DNA of 64,000 bases, taken from Tolypeutes matacus (taxonomy: Eukaryota > Chordata > Mammalia > Cingulata > Chlamyphoridae). Below the pieces are notes generated by a model. That model worked only from the letters and a program-made list of their open reading frames with translations. It was not told the origin of the DNA and made no database searches. Below are positions 1 through 10,065 of this stretch, piece after piece (the first letter of the stretch is position 1; each line of letters begins with the position of its first letter). Location: positions 2,982,526 through 3,046,525 of the forward strand of contig JAKSZT010054335.1 in the NCBI GenBank assembly GCA_026826555.1, read 5' to 3'. Both the position numbers and the translations under genes were made by a program.

Positions 1-384
1 TAAAGGTGATTGATTCTCAACATCGAGTCCATTTCTGGCCTGTTGCCAAAGTATTTGGGTGTGTGACCCTGGATGAGGGGAAGTAGAAAGTAGGAGGCTT
101 TTAATTCCTGCCAATTTTGTGTTTGCATTTCTGTGGGCGATATCAGCAAGGAGCCCAGGGTCCCAGGTGTACCCACTTCCATGACCTTGGACTGAGAAGT
201 ACCCTGAACTCAAACTGGCATCAGGCAGCTCTGCAAGCCTAGAGAACACCTGGGAGCCTCCCTACCCCCAGACCAGCTCCCTTGGAATCCAGAAATCTCA
301 GCTACCAATGCCTCCATTACACACAGAGAAAGCTAAGCTTCCTTGGGGGCAGGGGATAAGGACAGAGTGGAGTAAGCATAACAC
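1..384. other. No recognised feature
   Basis: Unique-looking sequence. I see no repeat family, long ORF or splice-site context that supports a gene. Confidence 0.5.
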
Positions 385-605
385 TGACAGGACATCTCCT
401 GTGCTCCAGGCTCAGTGTGGATGGTTTCCTATATGACAGTTAGTTAATACAGCAAACCCTACCACGTGGGCTCCAGGATGATCTTCATCTTGCAGACGAG
501 GAAGCTAAGGCTCAGCACTCACGGCCCTGGCTGGACGGCACACGGAGAAAGTGGTAGAGCTGAGATTTGAACGCATGCCTCCTGGGACCTAACACTGGGA
601 TGTGC
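385..605 (-). repeat. MIR SINE fragment
   Basis: The plus strand reads as reverse-complement MIR: a 'ctgtgctccaggctcagtg' stretch, then 'cagacgaggaagctaaggc' and 'agagctgagatttgaacgc', which match the MIR core in antisense. It is an ancient mammal-wide, tRNA-derived SINE. Confidence 0.75.
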
Positions 606-734
606 AGCACTCCCTCCTTCCCTGCGCATCCACCCCACCAGCGCATATCACCCCAAACCCTTCTGCTCCCATCAGCACAGGCATTCCTTAAAGCACCGAA
701 TGAAAGAACAAGGAATACGCGAAGGAGAACAGAG

Positions 735-885
735 TAAAGGTTAAGAGTGCAGGCTTCAGATGGCCTGGGCAAGCCCCAACTCCCCAGCTCCCCAGCTGTG
801 TGACTTTGGGCAACTCTCACACCCTCTCTGTGCCTCACTTTCCTCACCTAGAAATAGGAGACAATAATCCCTACCGTGGCAGGCA
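735..885 (+). repeat. MIR SINE fragment
   Basis: Sense-orientation MIR with 'ttaagagtgcaggcttcag', 'agctgtgtgactttgggca' and 'ctgtgcctcactttcctca'. It lies back to back with the minus-strand MIR at 385-605. Confidence 0.8.
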
Positions 886-888
886 CCA

Positions 889-1325
889 GGGTGGTCCCCC
901 TAAATCCCTATGCCCTCATCGCTGATCCCTGGAACCTGTGAATGTATTGCCAACCACAAAATGGGGGGATTATGCTGGATTAACAAGGTGGGCTCAAAGT
1001 AATCCCAGGGCCATTGGGTGTGCAAGTGGGGGGCAGAAGGGCCAGAGTCAGAGGGATTCGATGTGAAAAAGCCTCGACCGGCCGTTGCTGCCGTTGACGA
1101 CAGAGAAAGGGGTCAGGGAAGCTGATCCGCCTCCAGTGCTGGAAAAGGCAAGCAGAGGGATTCTCTCCCAAGCCCCAGAAAGGAGCACAGCCTTGACGAC
1201 ACCTTGATTTTAGCCTGGCGAGACCCATTTCAGACTGCTGACCTGTACTCTGTAAGAGAATCGATTTGCATTGTTTTATGCCACTGCATTTGTGGTACAT
1301 TTTTACAGATGCCATAGAAAAGGAA
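889..1325 (+). mobile_element. MLT1-type MaLR solo LTR
   Basis: The order of motifs is that of an MLT1 LTR: 'ccctggaacctgtgaatgt' near the 5' end, 'gacaccttgattttagcc', 'gagacccatttcagactgc', a degraded polyadenylation region, and a 3' end of 'ttacagatgccatagaaaa'. No internal region is attached, so it is a solo LTR fossil of a retrovirus-like MaLR element. Edges are approximate. Confidence 0.75.
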
Positions 1326-1329
1326 TCCA

Positions 1330-1736
1330 CGTCCCTCATCGGGTTGTGAGGCTCATAGGGGTGCTGCTGGACATGAAGCTGGCGTGCAGAGGTGGGTGCT
1401 GGTAAGCCTGTCCCCCGCCGGCCCACATCTGCGAGGACAGCCCCAGCCCACCACGCCGTCATTACTTGTCACTGCTTCCTCCCCGTCTCCATCATGCTCC
1501 AGCCTAAGCTGCACTTGAAGTAGCTCGTACAATGTTACCCCCTGATTAGCTCCTTTCCAAGCTCCAAAATGAGGATAATCAGAGTGGAGGAAAAAGGAGA
1601 GGGCAGGGGAGCTCTCCATCGCAATTTTCTAATAAGACTTTAAGAGCTTGTAAGGAGCAGTCCCCAGCACCCTGCAGGCCTGTGGCCATTCTCCCCTCCC
1701 ATCTCCTCCACAAACCCAGGCCGTGCCTGGCAGCCT
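1330..1736. other. No recognised feature
   Basis: Unique-looking sequence with no ORF or motif I can support. The stretch around 1545-1590 (ctgattagctcctttccaag and following) has low-complexity-free sequence that could be conserved non-coding DNA, but this cannot be judged without an alignment. Confidence 0.35.
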
Positions 1737-1737
1737 C

Positions 1738-2465
1738 CTTTATTTATTTAATTTATTAATATTTTTTTTATTTTTTAAAAGATACATAGATTACATAAAT
1801 GTTACACAAAAATTGTAGGGATTCCCATATGGCCCCACCTCCCATACCTCCCACACCCTCCCATATAAACATCCTTCGTTAGTGGGGCACATCCCCTGCA
1901 ATGGATAAACACATCCTGGGGCTTTGCCATTAAGCATGGACCATAGTTCACACTGTTGTCTACCCTCTCTCCCACACAGTTCTGCATGGTATATGCTGAT
2001 GTAAAATGGCCTGTATCTGTCATTGTAATGTCACTCTGGACAATTCCCAAGTCCCAAAAATGCCCCCGTATTACAACTGCTTTTCCCTCTCCCTGCCCCC
2101 AGAGCCTCCGGTGGCCACTGGCTCCACATCAATGTTGTCATTTCTTCCATTGCTAGAATCACAATATGTCTATAGTAGAATACCAGAAGGTCCACTCTAG
2201 TCCACAGCTCTTTCCCCAATCCCGAGGATTCTGGGATGGTGATGTCCACTCCACCTCCAAGTGAGAGGGGCTTACATCCCATGGATAAGATGGATGGGAC
2301 TATCCTGCCTGCAGCTGCAGACTCTCTCCAATCCCTGGGACGGCCGTTGTCCATCATCATCTCCCCGCCAGGTGTCCTGGGTGAGTCCAGTGAGTTGGCA
2401 GCCTCCTTTAGCACCTCCACCACCCCTGCTCTCCCCTTCTCTGAGATTATCATTTGCTTTTGAGA
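1738..2465 (-). mobile_element. L1-like 3' UTR and A-rich tail, 5'-truncated
   Basis: Read on the minus strand this ends in a short A-rich tail (rc of 'tttatttattttttaaaag'), preceded by 'gtgtaacatttatgtaatct' and a stretch encoding 'gggaggtggggccatatggg', which has the look of a young xenarthran L1 3' UTR. The minus frame is open for 140 codons at 2031-2453, but the composition is that of a UTR and I assign no protein. Sequence to about 2680 may belong to the same element. Family placement is by general form, not a database match. Confidence 0.5.
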
Positions 2466-2469
2466 TGAG

Positions 2470-3600
2470 CTATCAGTCCATCATATCCGGCCAGCCCCTA
2501 GATCCAGGTCAGCTTGCTCCGACTCCCCCTTTGCACGGCCCGTGGCAGTCCAAAGCCCACTCCTCAATTTCCGCGGATTTCCGAGTGGGGTCTGGCTTGC
2601 CTGTGGTCACATCTGTCCAGAGGAAGATTTACAGGGAAATAGCAAAGCGGCGTCAACTCTAGGGCGCCTCACTTAAGGGGTGCCCCTAGCAAGATGTTCA
2701 CATGGCCATGGTTTTTGTAAAATTTGCAGAAGTTTGACATTTTTGCATTCTTTTCCTTTAAGGGGATTTGCCAAACTGTATAAACTTGAGACTCTACAAA
2801 ACTTGGATCTGCCCCTCCACCTGGCTCCCTGCCTCTATCCCACAAGGCATTCACCCAGCCCTGAGGCTCAGTCCTTTGTTTTCTGCAAATGACCTCCAGG
2901 TCTTCCTGAGGGGAGTGGACTTCTCTGGAGTGTGTGTTGGTGGTGGAGGTGTGAAGACAGGGTTTACCGCTCAGCTGGCCGCCAGGCATTCTGGAAAAGG
3001 CCCTTTGGCCACCAGCACATTGGCATGATCTTCACCCCAGGCACCCACCTCCACTAACTCCTGGCTTCTCCTAGCTTCTTTCCCTGCTCCTTTGCCTCCT
3101 TTCTCTTTCCTTCTTCTGAGGAACACAACAAACTCCTCCTATTCTTTCCTTTTGACCACTGTCTTTGGGTTTTTATTTTGCCCCCAAGAAGCTTGTCATG
3201 GTGTTTTTCCCGCCTGGCTCTCCTGGGTTTCAGGTACCTGCTGTTAAGAGAAAATGCTTCATTGTGACACGGCCTTGGCAGAGAGCATGGGGCTTTTCTT
3301 TCTAGGGTTGGGGCAAGCAGACCCCAAGGGTCTGGGGGATTATAACACAGTACAGGGCGGTCCCTGGGGAAGCCAAGGTGGCTGGGAAAGCAGGTTGGGG
3401 GGGTTGGCTGAGAACTTCGGAAAAAAGAGGGTGTGCTGAGAAGCAGGTCCTAGGTCCATTTTTCCAGCCCTGAGGACTTAGAGCCAGCAGATTACCACCA
3501 GGGAGAAGGAACCATTCCCTCCTCTGTGTCCAGTGGGACCCTAACAACCACTCCCGGTGCACCCAGATACTTTAGTGCATATTTTTATCTATGCTACTGT
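2470..3600. other. No recognised feature
   Basis: About 1.1 kb without a supported gene. It holds pyrimidine-rich stretches near 3060-3150, and no ORF with recognisable protein character. Confidence 0.4.
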
Positions 3601-3604
3601 TTCT

Positions 3605-3715
3605 GCCTCCATAATCCTTAAGTCCTTGATGCCAGGGACAACATGTTACTTATTTCTGTCCCTCCCCCATTTAGCATAGAGCCTGGCCCAAGAACTATTT
3701 CTTGAAATTTTCTTA
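3605..3715 (+). repeat. L2 LINE 3' end fragment
   Basis: The stretch 'agtccttgatgccagggac' followed by 'tttctgtccctcccccat' and 'tagcatagagcctggccc' resembles the L2 3' terminal region. Confidence 0.5.
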
Positions 3716-3838
3716 TTTGTGCAATAATGGTAATATTAGCAGCTATCCCACAGAGTAATTATGTGGGTTGAATGAGATAATCATGGAAAGTGCTTAGCGA
3801 AGAGTCTAGAACAGAATGACTGCTCAGGAAGTCCCCCT
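3715..3838 (+). repeat. MIR SINE fragment
   Basis: Shows the MIR 3' half: 'gtgggttgaatgagataatc', 'gaaagtgcttagcgaagag' and 'agaacagaatgactgctca'. Confidence 0.65.
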
Positions 3839-3849
3839 GTTAATATTAT

Positions 3850-3893
3850 TGAATGAGTGAATGAATGAATGAACGAATGAATGAACAAGACGC
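3850..3893 (+). repeat. (GAAT)n simple repeat
   Basis: Imperfect tandem GAAT tetranucleotides directly follow the MIR. Such runs often grow from SINE or LINE tails. Confidence 0.85.
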
Positions 3894-3894
3894 T

Positions 3895-4419
3895 TTGGTT
3901 TGATTCATTAGCACAAGCCTTTACCATAGTCTTGGAACCCCTTTGGTGTCTTTTTCTTGCTGAATAGAACTAAAAGATATGAAATGTCATGGATAAAGGG
4001 AAAGGAAAAAAAATTAAGTGGAAATCACAGCCATTTGATTAAATGGCATAGTAATTGCTAGTTTCATTTTCCTTTTAAAGTTCCAGGGGACTGACAGTAA
4101 TTGAATACAGTGCCTCCTATCCGCTGAAAGAATTTACACATTGCCCCGTGTGCTGCTGTCTTTTCTTCTTCAGGAAGACTCTAAACAGTTGGGCAACCTA
4201 CAAGTAGATTGTGTGACCTCACAAGAAGTAGATTCTACCTGGTGGTGATGTGGAAAGAGAACAGAATGTATTCATGGGCAGGGAAAGGAGAAATACGAGG
4301 ATTCCCAAGAGTAAAGAGCAGCCAGAGAGGTAGGAGGATAGCCAAGGTGATGCTGAACCCAGGAGACCATGGGAAGAGAGAATTCCAAGGAGGGGTGGAG
4401 AGTGGTGAGAACACTGATG
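3895..4419. other. No recognised feature
   Basis: AT-rich unique-looking sequence with no gene or repeat family I can name. Confidence 0.4.
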
Positions 4420-4672
4420 GGGGAAGTGCATGATGCTCAAGTGACTGGGCTCCCGTGTACCATATAGGAGGTCCAGGGTTTGATCCCCGGGGCCTCCTGG
4501 TGAAAGCGAGCTGGCCCACAGAGCAAGCTGGCCTGAGCAGAGAGCTGGCCCACATGGAGTGCTGGCCCATGCAGGAATTCTGGCCTGCGCAGGAGAGCCG
4601 GTCCGCGCGGAGAGCTGGTGCAGTCAGATGACGCAACAAAAAGAGACACAGAAGAGAGACAATAAGAGACAA
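4420..4672 (+). mobile_element. DAS SINE with internal minisatellite
   Basis: A tRNA-Ala-derived head ('gatgctcaagtgactgggc', then B box 'ggtttgatccccggggc') is followed by an expanded body in which 'gctggcccac' recurs about every 17-22 bp (4504-4620), then 'gatgacgcaacaaaaagaga' and 'acaataagagac'. The second DAS unit and A-tail seen in the copy at 13.65 kb are missing, so this copy is 3' truncated or a shorter subfamily. Confidence 0.85.
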
Positions 4673-5389
4673 AGACTCTTATTGGAGTCTCTTATTGGAG
4701 GAGAGCCCCTGTGTAGGAGCACGGAGGGCAGGCTGTGCCGGCATGATGGGGCGCAGGAGCAACGGAGGCTGGAGGTGGGACTCTCTGGAAAAGTTCGACT
4801 GCGACCCACGTTTGGAATGGCCCCGGGCTGGCCTAGTGGAGGGGCAGAGAAGGCGGAAGCAGTGACACAAAGAGCAAAGAGCTGGAGGTGGGAGGAAGAG
4901 GAAGCAGGCCCCAGGAAGCACAGAGTGGGGAAAGACAAACAGGCTTGGCCCACTCCCAGCATCTCAAGGCCTCAAAGCGACATGGAGCCTGATGATGCAT
5001 CTTGGCTGGGATGAGAGGAAGAGGAGCCCAAGAAAGAGGAAGGAGAGTCACAGGGCAAAATCCCAGGAGGAGCTCTCAGGGTGAGATTTCTCAAGGGTGC
5101 AGTGATCTGTTTGTGGCAGAGGAGGAGGAGCCAGGGAGAAGGAAGAGCCTGAAGGCAGGAAATGGGTGGCTGATGAGCAAAGCCAGGAGGCCGGGAGGAG
5201 AAAGAATTGAAAGGGTTGGAGAGGACCAGGCTGACTCCACTCCCCTCCCCGCAAAAGCCCAGAGCTCCACGTGAGGGGGCCACGGGGCTAAGTTCCTTCA
5301 AGTCTCCTTGCCCATCCGTTTCCTCATCGCCCTCTCAGATCTCCCAGCCTCCTCTCTGAATTCAGACCACTTGGGATCTGGTCTTACTT
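4673..5389. other. Purine-rich plus strand, no supported gene
   Basis: From about 4860 to 5215 the plus strand is dominated by A and G ('gaagaggaagcaggcc' style). A short tandem duplication 'ctcttattggagt' lies at 4675-4700. Open frames exist on both strands, but their products are low-complexity and overlap each other, so I do not call them genes. Confidence 0.5.
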
Positions 5390-5518
5390 TCTCTCTCTCT
5401 CTCCTTCCTCCTCGCGCCCCTTTCTCCCTCCCTTCCTTCTTTTTTCTTCACTCCCCTCGTCCATCCCCCCCTTCTCCGCCTTCCTCTCCTCCTCCCTCTT
5501 TTCTCTGCTCTTTTTCTA
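5390..5518 (+). repeat. Polypyrimidine low-complexity tract
   Basis: Almost continuous C/T on the plus strand over about 130 bp, opposite in strand bias to the purine-rich stretch just upstream. Confidence 0.85.
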
Positions 5519-5519
5519 C

Positions 5520-6430
5520 ATTATGTAGTTCAACTTGGGCACTCTGGCCTTAGTTTTATAGGTTTATTCACTCATCCATCCACACCTACTTCTTAGTCTT
5601 TCATGTTTACCTAGTTCCTGGGTTCTACAAAGCAAGGGAACTCCCAGCCCCACCCCAGGGTGCTGACCCAGCAACCGCGAATCCTTCCTCCTTCACAGGG
5701 ATGGGATTGCAAGCTCTTGTAATTTAATATCTTAAAAAGGAAAAACCCTGTCAGAGGAGAAGGGAAACACGGATGAAAGGACAGAAACCTGTGAAGTGGC
5801 CGCAGGGAGAAGGTGAGGACCGAGAGCGCAAGGTGCTGTGTCCTGGTCAGGCAGGTAGGGCAGGGACCCGGAGACCCACCCCAACCCCCTGAGGGAAGGC
5901 CCCTACTAAGAACAAAGCCGGGGTCAAGGGGCAGCCGGGGTAACTCCAAACAGGTCCTCCTATTGGTCCCAGATAACCCCAGGCAAAAGGCCTCATCATT
6001 GGCCTTTTCAGAACAGCTGGGGCCGCCCCCAAAGTTAGGAAAGGGGAGGGTGATTAATGGCCGAGTAAGCGGCCCCCTCACCGCCTGCAGGAGGCCGCAG
6101 CCGCGCCTAACTAAAGGGCATGTCCTCAGATCTTCTAGGTAACAGCCAAGGGCCTGGGGGGACCCAGCGCCCCCGACTTCTCTAGCCGTCCCCGGCAGGC
6201 TGCGCTTGCATCGGGCGGAGTGGCCCTGGGGAAAAAGCGGGTCGTGGGGCACTTTTCAGAGGCAAAACGCCTCCACTCTGCCCACCCGGAGGTGGGTGCA
6301 GAAAGGCCGCCCACGCAGCTCGGGGACATAAAACGCTCCCGGGCTGGCAGGTGCACCTTTGACTTTATAATCGGTTGCAAATCCTGCTCAAATCAAAAGG
6401 CCCGCTGGTCTCCTGTGGAAACCTAGACTT
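5520..6430. other. Moderately CpG-rich unique sequence
   Basis: The minus frame 5611-6252 is open for 213 codons, but it is GC-rich, has no recognisable domain and overlaps an open plus frame, so I do not call it. Blocks at 6040-6090 ('gggtgattaatggccgagta') and 6355-6400 ('gactttataatcggttgc') look like possible conserved regulatory DNA by composition only. CpGs cluster loosely at 6165-6345. Confidence 0.35.
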
Positions 6431-6947
6431 CAGTGGGAGAAAAAAAGCTATTTTAAAAATGTATTTAAAAAAAATATATTTTTTAAATTAAGAGAGCACT
6501 GTACTTAGTTGAAGTTGACAATGAGCCCCTTTGGGTTTTAAGCCACTCTAATTATTTAGAATTTATTGGGACTTTTAAGACCCAGTTACAAAAGACATAC
6601 CTGTTTGCAAGAGGGCTATGTGGTAGTATTCTCAGTTTACATTCTAGTATATGGCTTGCCTGGAAAATGATTTTGATATCCATTATACCAAAATGATATA
6701 GGCCGTTTTGGAAAATACTGCCTTGCCTGTGTCAATGCTAGAGCTGGAAGTGACTCCAGTCCATCTTATAGTCCATCTCTGCCTTCTGGAAGAACTCCAA
6801 CATCTGAAGCCAGTGATGGATTTTCAGTCTCAGGGTTTAGTACCTAACTACTATTCTTACCAGGGCATTCTTTCCAGAGAACTTGATTTTCTCCAGCTGC
6901 AAATTAAGCACGGGTCTATCCAATGGAGTAATGAATAACCAGTGTGG
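6431..6947. other. AT-rich unique sequence
   Basis: Begins with a poly(A)/T-rich block at 6440-6490. Near 6735 a phrase 'gctagagctggaagtgact' resembles a short ancient repeat also hinted at near 33565. No gene is supported. Confidence 0.35.
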
Positions 6948-7049
6948 GGTTTTTTTGTTTGATTTTTGAGGGACTGGGGGCCAAGGATTGAACCCAGGAC
7001 CTCCTATGTAGGAAGCCAGCACTCAACCGCTGAGCCACATCGGCTTCCC
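6948..7049 (-). mobile_element. DAS SINE, short form
   Basis: Reverse complement starts 'gggaagccgatgtggctcag' and carries B-box-like 'gggttcaatccttgg' before an A-rich tail. It is the first of three adjacent minus-strand DAS copies. Confidence 0.85.
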
Positions 7050-7054
7050 TGAGA

Positions 7055-7173
7055 AGGGTTTTTTATTTTGTTTGTTGATTGTTTTTTTGTTTTCTCAGGA
7101 GGCACCGGGAACCAAACCCAGGACTTACCGCGTGGGAGGCAGGAGCTCAGCTGCTTGAGCCACATCTGCTCCC
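7055..7173 (-). mobile_element. DAS SINE, short form
   Basis: Reverse complement starts 'gggagcagatgtggctcaag', followed by 'gggtttggttcccggtgcc' and an A-rich tail. It sits head to tail between two other DAS copies. Confidence 0.85.
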
Positions 7174-7181
7174 AACCAGTG

Positions 7182-7379
7182 TGTTTTTTTTTTTTTTTTT
7201 TTTTTAAAGATTTTTATTTCTTTATTCATTTATCCCCCCCTTGCTGCTTGTGCTCGTTGGGTCAGCTAACCACGCCGTGCGGGCGGGCTTGCCTTCACCA
7301 GGAGGCCCTGGGAACCAAACCCGGGGGCCTCCCATATGGTAAACGGGAGCCCCACTGATTGAGCCACAGCCGCTTCCCC
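7182..7379 (-). mobile_element. DAS SINE, full monomer
   Basis: Nearly complete DAS monomer on the minus strand: head 'ggggaagcggctgtggctca', B box 'gggtttggttcccaggg', body with 'aagcccgcccgcacggc' and 'acgagcacaagcagcaag', an A/T-rich end with 'aataaagaaataaaaatc', and a long poly(A) (plus-strand T run 7182-7204). The same subfamily recurs at 18977, 35112 and 43343. Confidence 0.92.
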
Positions 7380-7680
7380 TAGTGTGGTTTTAAGTCCATG
7401 TTTCCCCCAGGGTCTAAGTCATTTCCGGGTAAGAAGGACATTTGCACCTGCAGCCACAGCCACCAAAGACCAGCTCCTCTGAAGCTGGCCTACATCCCTC
7501 TAGGACCTCAGCCCAGCTCCCCCCCTCCTGGCCCTGCACAAGCATTCCTTCCAGGGCTCTCCAAACATAAACCAGACAGCGGAACAAAATGTCTCACAAG
7601 CAGCCAACAACATGGGCCCAAGGATCAGCCTGGGGCAAACTGCATTCTGATCCCTTCACAGCTTCTTGTTATAGGTGATC
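7380..7680. other. No recognised feature
   Basis: Unique-looking C-rich sequence. I see nothing that supports a gene. Confidence 0.4.
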
Positions 7681-7745
7681 TGTAACAAGCCCCTTCTCTC
7701 CCTGGGCCTCAGTTTCCCCATCTGTAGAGATGCCCTGACCAGCTC
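7680..7745 (+). repeat. MIR SINE fragment
   Basis: Carries the MIR phrase 'gggcctcagtttccccatct'. Confidence 0.6.
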
Positions 7746-8014
7746 ACAGGCGGCATCAGAGCACTTTGAAAGTTGTTTTCTATGTATCATCAACTTTGAA
7801 GTCACCCTGGTCCCTTTCCTCTGACACCCGACATCCAGGTTGTCAGGAAATCCTGTCAGCCTGACCCCCAAAATGCACCTAGAGTACAAGCACTGATCCC
7901 ACAGCAGCTGCCAGACTGGTTTTCCTGCACCAGTTTTGGCCCCTAACCCCAGTCTGTTCTCCATGTATCAGTCAGAGTGATTTTTTAAAAAATGTAAGTT
8001 AAAAAAACATGCGT

Positions 8015-8357
8015 CAGGAAGTAGATGTGGCTCAAGTGATTGGGCTCCCGCCTACCACGTGGGAGGTCCCTGGTTTGGTTTCTTGTGCCTCCTTAAGAAG
8101 ACAGTGAGCTGGTGTGACGGGCAGGCGTGGCGAGCTGATGCAACAAGATGATACAAGAGACACAAGAAGAAAAACACAACAAAGCAGGGAACGGGAGGTG
8201 GCTCAAACGATTAGGCACCTCCCTCCCACATCAGAGGTCCCAGGTTCGGTTCCCAGTGCCTCCTAAAGAAACAAGGAAGATGAACAGACACAGCAAGTGC
8301 AAACAATGAGGGGGTGGGGAGAGATAAATAAATAAAATAAATCTTAAAAAAAAAAAG
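8015..8357 (+). mobile_element. DAS SINE, dimeric form
   Basis: Two tRNA-like heads in series: 'ggaagtagatgtggctcaag' at 8015 and 'cgggaggtggctcaaacgat' near 8190, each with a B box ('ggtttggtttcttg', 'ggttcggttcccag'). It ends in 'gataaataaataaaataaat' and poly(A). It is inserted inside the L2. Confidence 0.9.
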
Positions 8358-8440
8358 CATCAAGATCCTCCAAGGGCTCCCCAGCTCATGTAGGCAAAAG
8401 CCCAGTCCTCTGGTGACCTGCCCTCCCTGGCTAGCACCTG

Positions 8441-8503
8441 CCTCTCCCTGGCCCCCTGGGGCCTCTCCCTGGCCCCCTGGGGCCTCTCCCTGGCCCCCTG
8501 GGC
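8441..8503 (+). repeat. 21-bp minisatellite, three units
   Basis: The 20-mer 'cctctccctggccccctggg' occurs three times (8441, 8462, 8483), each pair separated by one G, so the period is 21 bp. Units are identical, so the expansion is recent compared with the surrounding L2. Confidence 0.95.
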
Positions 8504-8785
8504 TCCAGCCTCCGGAGCAGGCTCCACCTCAGCCTTTGCTCTTCTCATCCTGTGCCGGAGCCTCCTCCCCTCAGCTCCCACCCCTCTTCCTGCACTCCCA
8601 CCCCCTCTCTGGGCTCACCTTCTCCATAGCACTCCTCTCCTGTTCAGTGCTATGTGCGTTCACCTGTTTGCTATTCTCTGGCTCCCTGCACTAGAATGTC
8701 AGTTCACTGCGGTGTGCTGCGGTGTGCAGCTGCCGGGCACATAGTGCTCAATAAATACTAGTCAAATGAATGAATGAGCGGGATT

Positions 8786-8877
8786 CAATTCTTTTTCTTT
8801 AGGAGGTATGGGGCATTGAACCCAGGACCTCGTACGTGGGAAGCAGGTGCTCAACCACTGAGCTACATCCGCTCCCC
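8786..8877 (-). mobile_element. DAS SINE, short form
   Basis: Reverse complement starts 'ggggagcggatgtagctcag', has 'gggttcaatgccccatacc' as B-box region and a short A-rich tail. It abuts the L2 3' end. Confidence 0.87.
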
Positions 8878-8879
8878 GT

Positions 8880-10064
8880 GGATTTTATTCCTATTGCATT
8901 TGTCCAGATGCAGGTTCTGGTGTGTGGGGGGAGATGTCTCAATAAAGTAAAGAGCAGCCAGTGTGTGTGGGGGGGTACCCGACTCGTTGAGCTAATGGGG
9001 GTGGCGAGGCTGATGGTGTGGGCCCATAGGAAAACTCCGTTTTAAAACGGGCATATAAAAATTGGGCTTGAATATGCACAATTCTATTCAAAAGCTAGGG
9101 CTGAACTATGCTCAGTGCTAATTTTATTCTAGAAACATTATTCTAAAAATGTAAAGTCTATGATTTCCTATCTCTTTCACAATGCAATAGCTTTGATGCA
9201 ACAATTCCTTACAAAAAGAAATGGTGTTGGTGGGGGTGGGGGGCTGCGGGGATGGGATATAGTTCTCAAAAAGAACTTTATTTAGGCTTACCTGTAATTT
9301 TTCACTTTGTACAAGGAGAATGTGTCCATGTGTTACCTATGTAACTTAAAATTCATAATAAACTTTAAAATGGTGACAACAAAATGGCAAGCTAGTGACT
9401 GTGAGGGGTGGAGAGGAGAGCAGGGGGGGCGGGAACCTTCTGGAGATGCCCTGGCTCCAGCCACAGGTGTTCACACCCAGGCAGGTGTGCCAGGAGCTGA
9501 GGAGCAGGGAGCCCCTGTCTGGATGGATGTTCTAGAAGCAGGAAGAATTGGGCTGAACCTTGGAGAGGCATGGGGGGGGGCAGGGTGTGGACCTCCTCCA
9601 TTAGAGCAGGGGCTGGGGGTGCTGGTGGAGATGGATGGAGAAGGAGCCTCCTGCTGAGCCAGGAGCTCGGCCTCCAGCCCTGCGGCTCCTCGTGTTGCCA
9701 AGCGTTGCCAGAGCCCTGGGACCCGGCAGGAGCTGTGGCTCTGGCCCTGAGCTGAGCAAAGCCCCTGGCCCGGCCTGGGGCTCCCCTTGAAGCTGTCCCT
9801 GGGTTTTGAGCGGGGCCTGGCACACCGGGCAGCTGGGAAGCGGGGCCGACCCAGAGCCCGCCACTACCTCTTCAGCCACCACCTGCCACCCCGGTAACCC
9901 TTTCCAACGGCCTGAGCAAAGGAACCCAGACGCCCCCCAAAGATCTAAAGGTTTGGCTTAGGAGCTCAGCATGTCACAAATGGGCGCAGTCACACAAAGC
10001 TGCCGCGTGAGTGACAGTCATACACCCCCGGCCTGTGACCTCGGGCCCTCCCTGAAGCTCGCTT
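8880..10064. other. No supported gene; GC-rich from 9400
   Basis: The part to 9380 is AT-rich and ends with 'gaatgtgtccatgtgttacc' and 'cataataaac', which faintly resemble an old L1 3' end. From 9400 to 10040 it is GC-rich with several overlapping open frames of low-complexity composition on both strands; none has a recognisable domain. Confidence 0.4.
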
Positions 10065-10065
10065 T

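Larger units (their letters stand above)
7775..8780 (+). mobile_element. L2 LINE 3' region, split by a DAS SINE
   Basis: The L2 order is visible across the whole span: 'tgtcaggaaatcctgtcagc', 'aacccc-agtctgttctcc', 'cagtcagagtgattttttaa' before the DAS insertion, and 'ctccaagggctccccagctc', 'ctgcactagaatgtcagttc' and 'gcacatagtgctcaataaat' after it. This is the end of ORF2 plus the 3' UTR of an ancient L2 copy; decay is too great for translation. The DAS copy occupies 8015-8357, and a 21-bp minisatellite grew at 8441-8503. Confidence 0.78.

Noticed and set aside
2031..2453. 140-codon frame on the minus strand as a gene
   Set aside because: It lies within what reads as an L1-type 3' UTR with an A-rich end; composition and lack of any domain argue against a protein.
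5611..6252. 213-codon minus-strand frame
   Set aside because: No recognisable domain, overlapping open frames on the plus strand, and no splice or promoter evidence.
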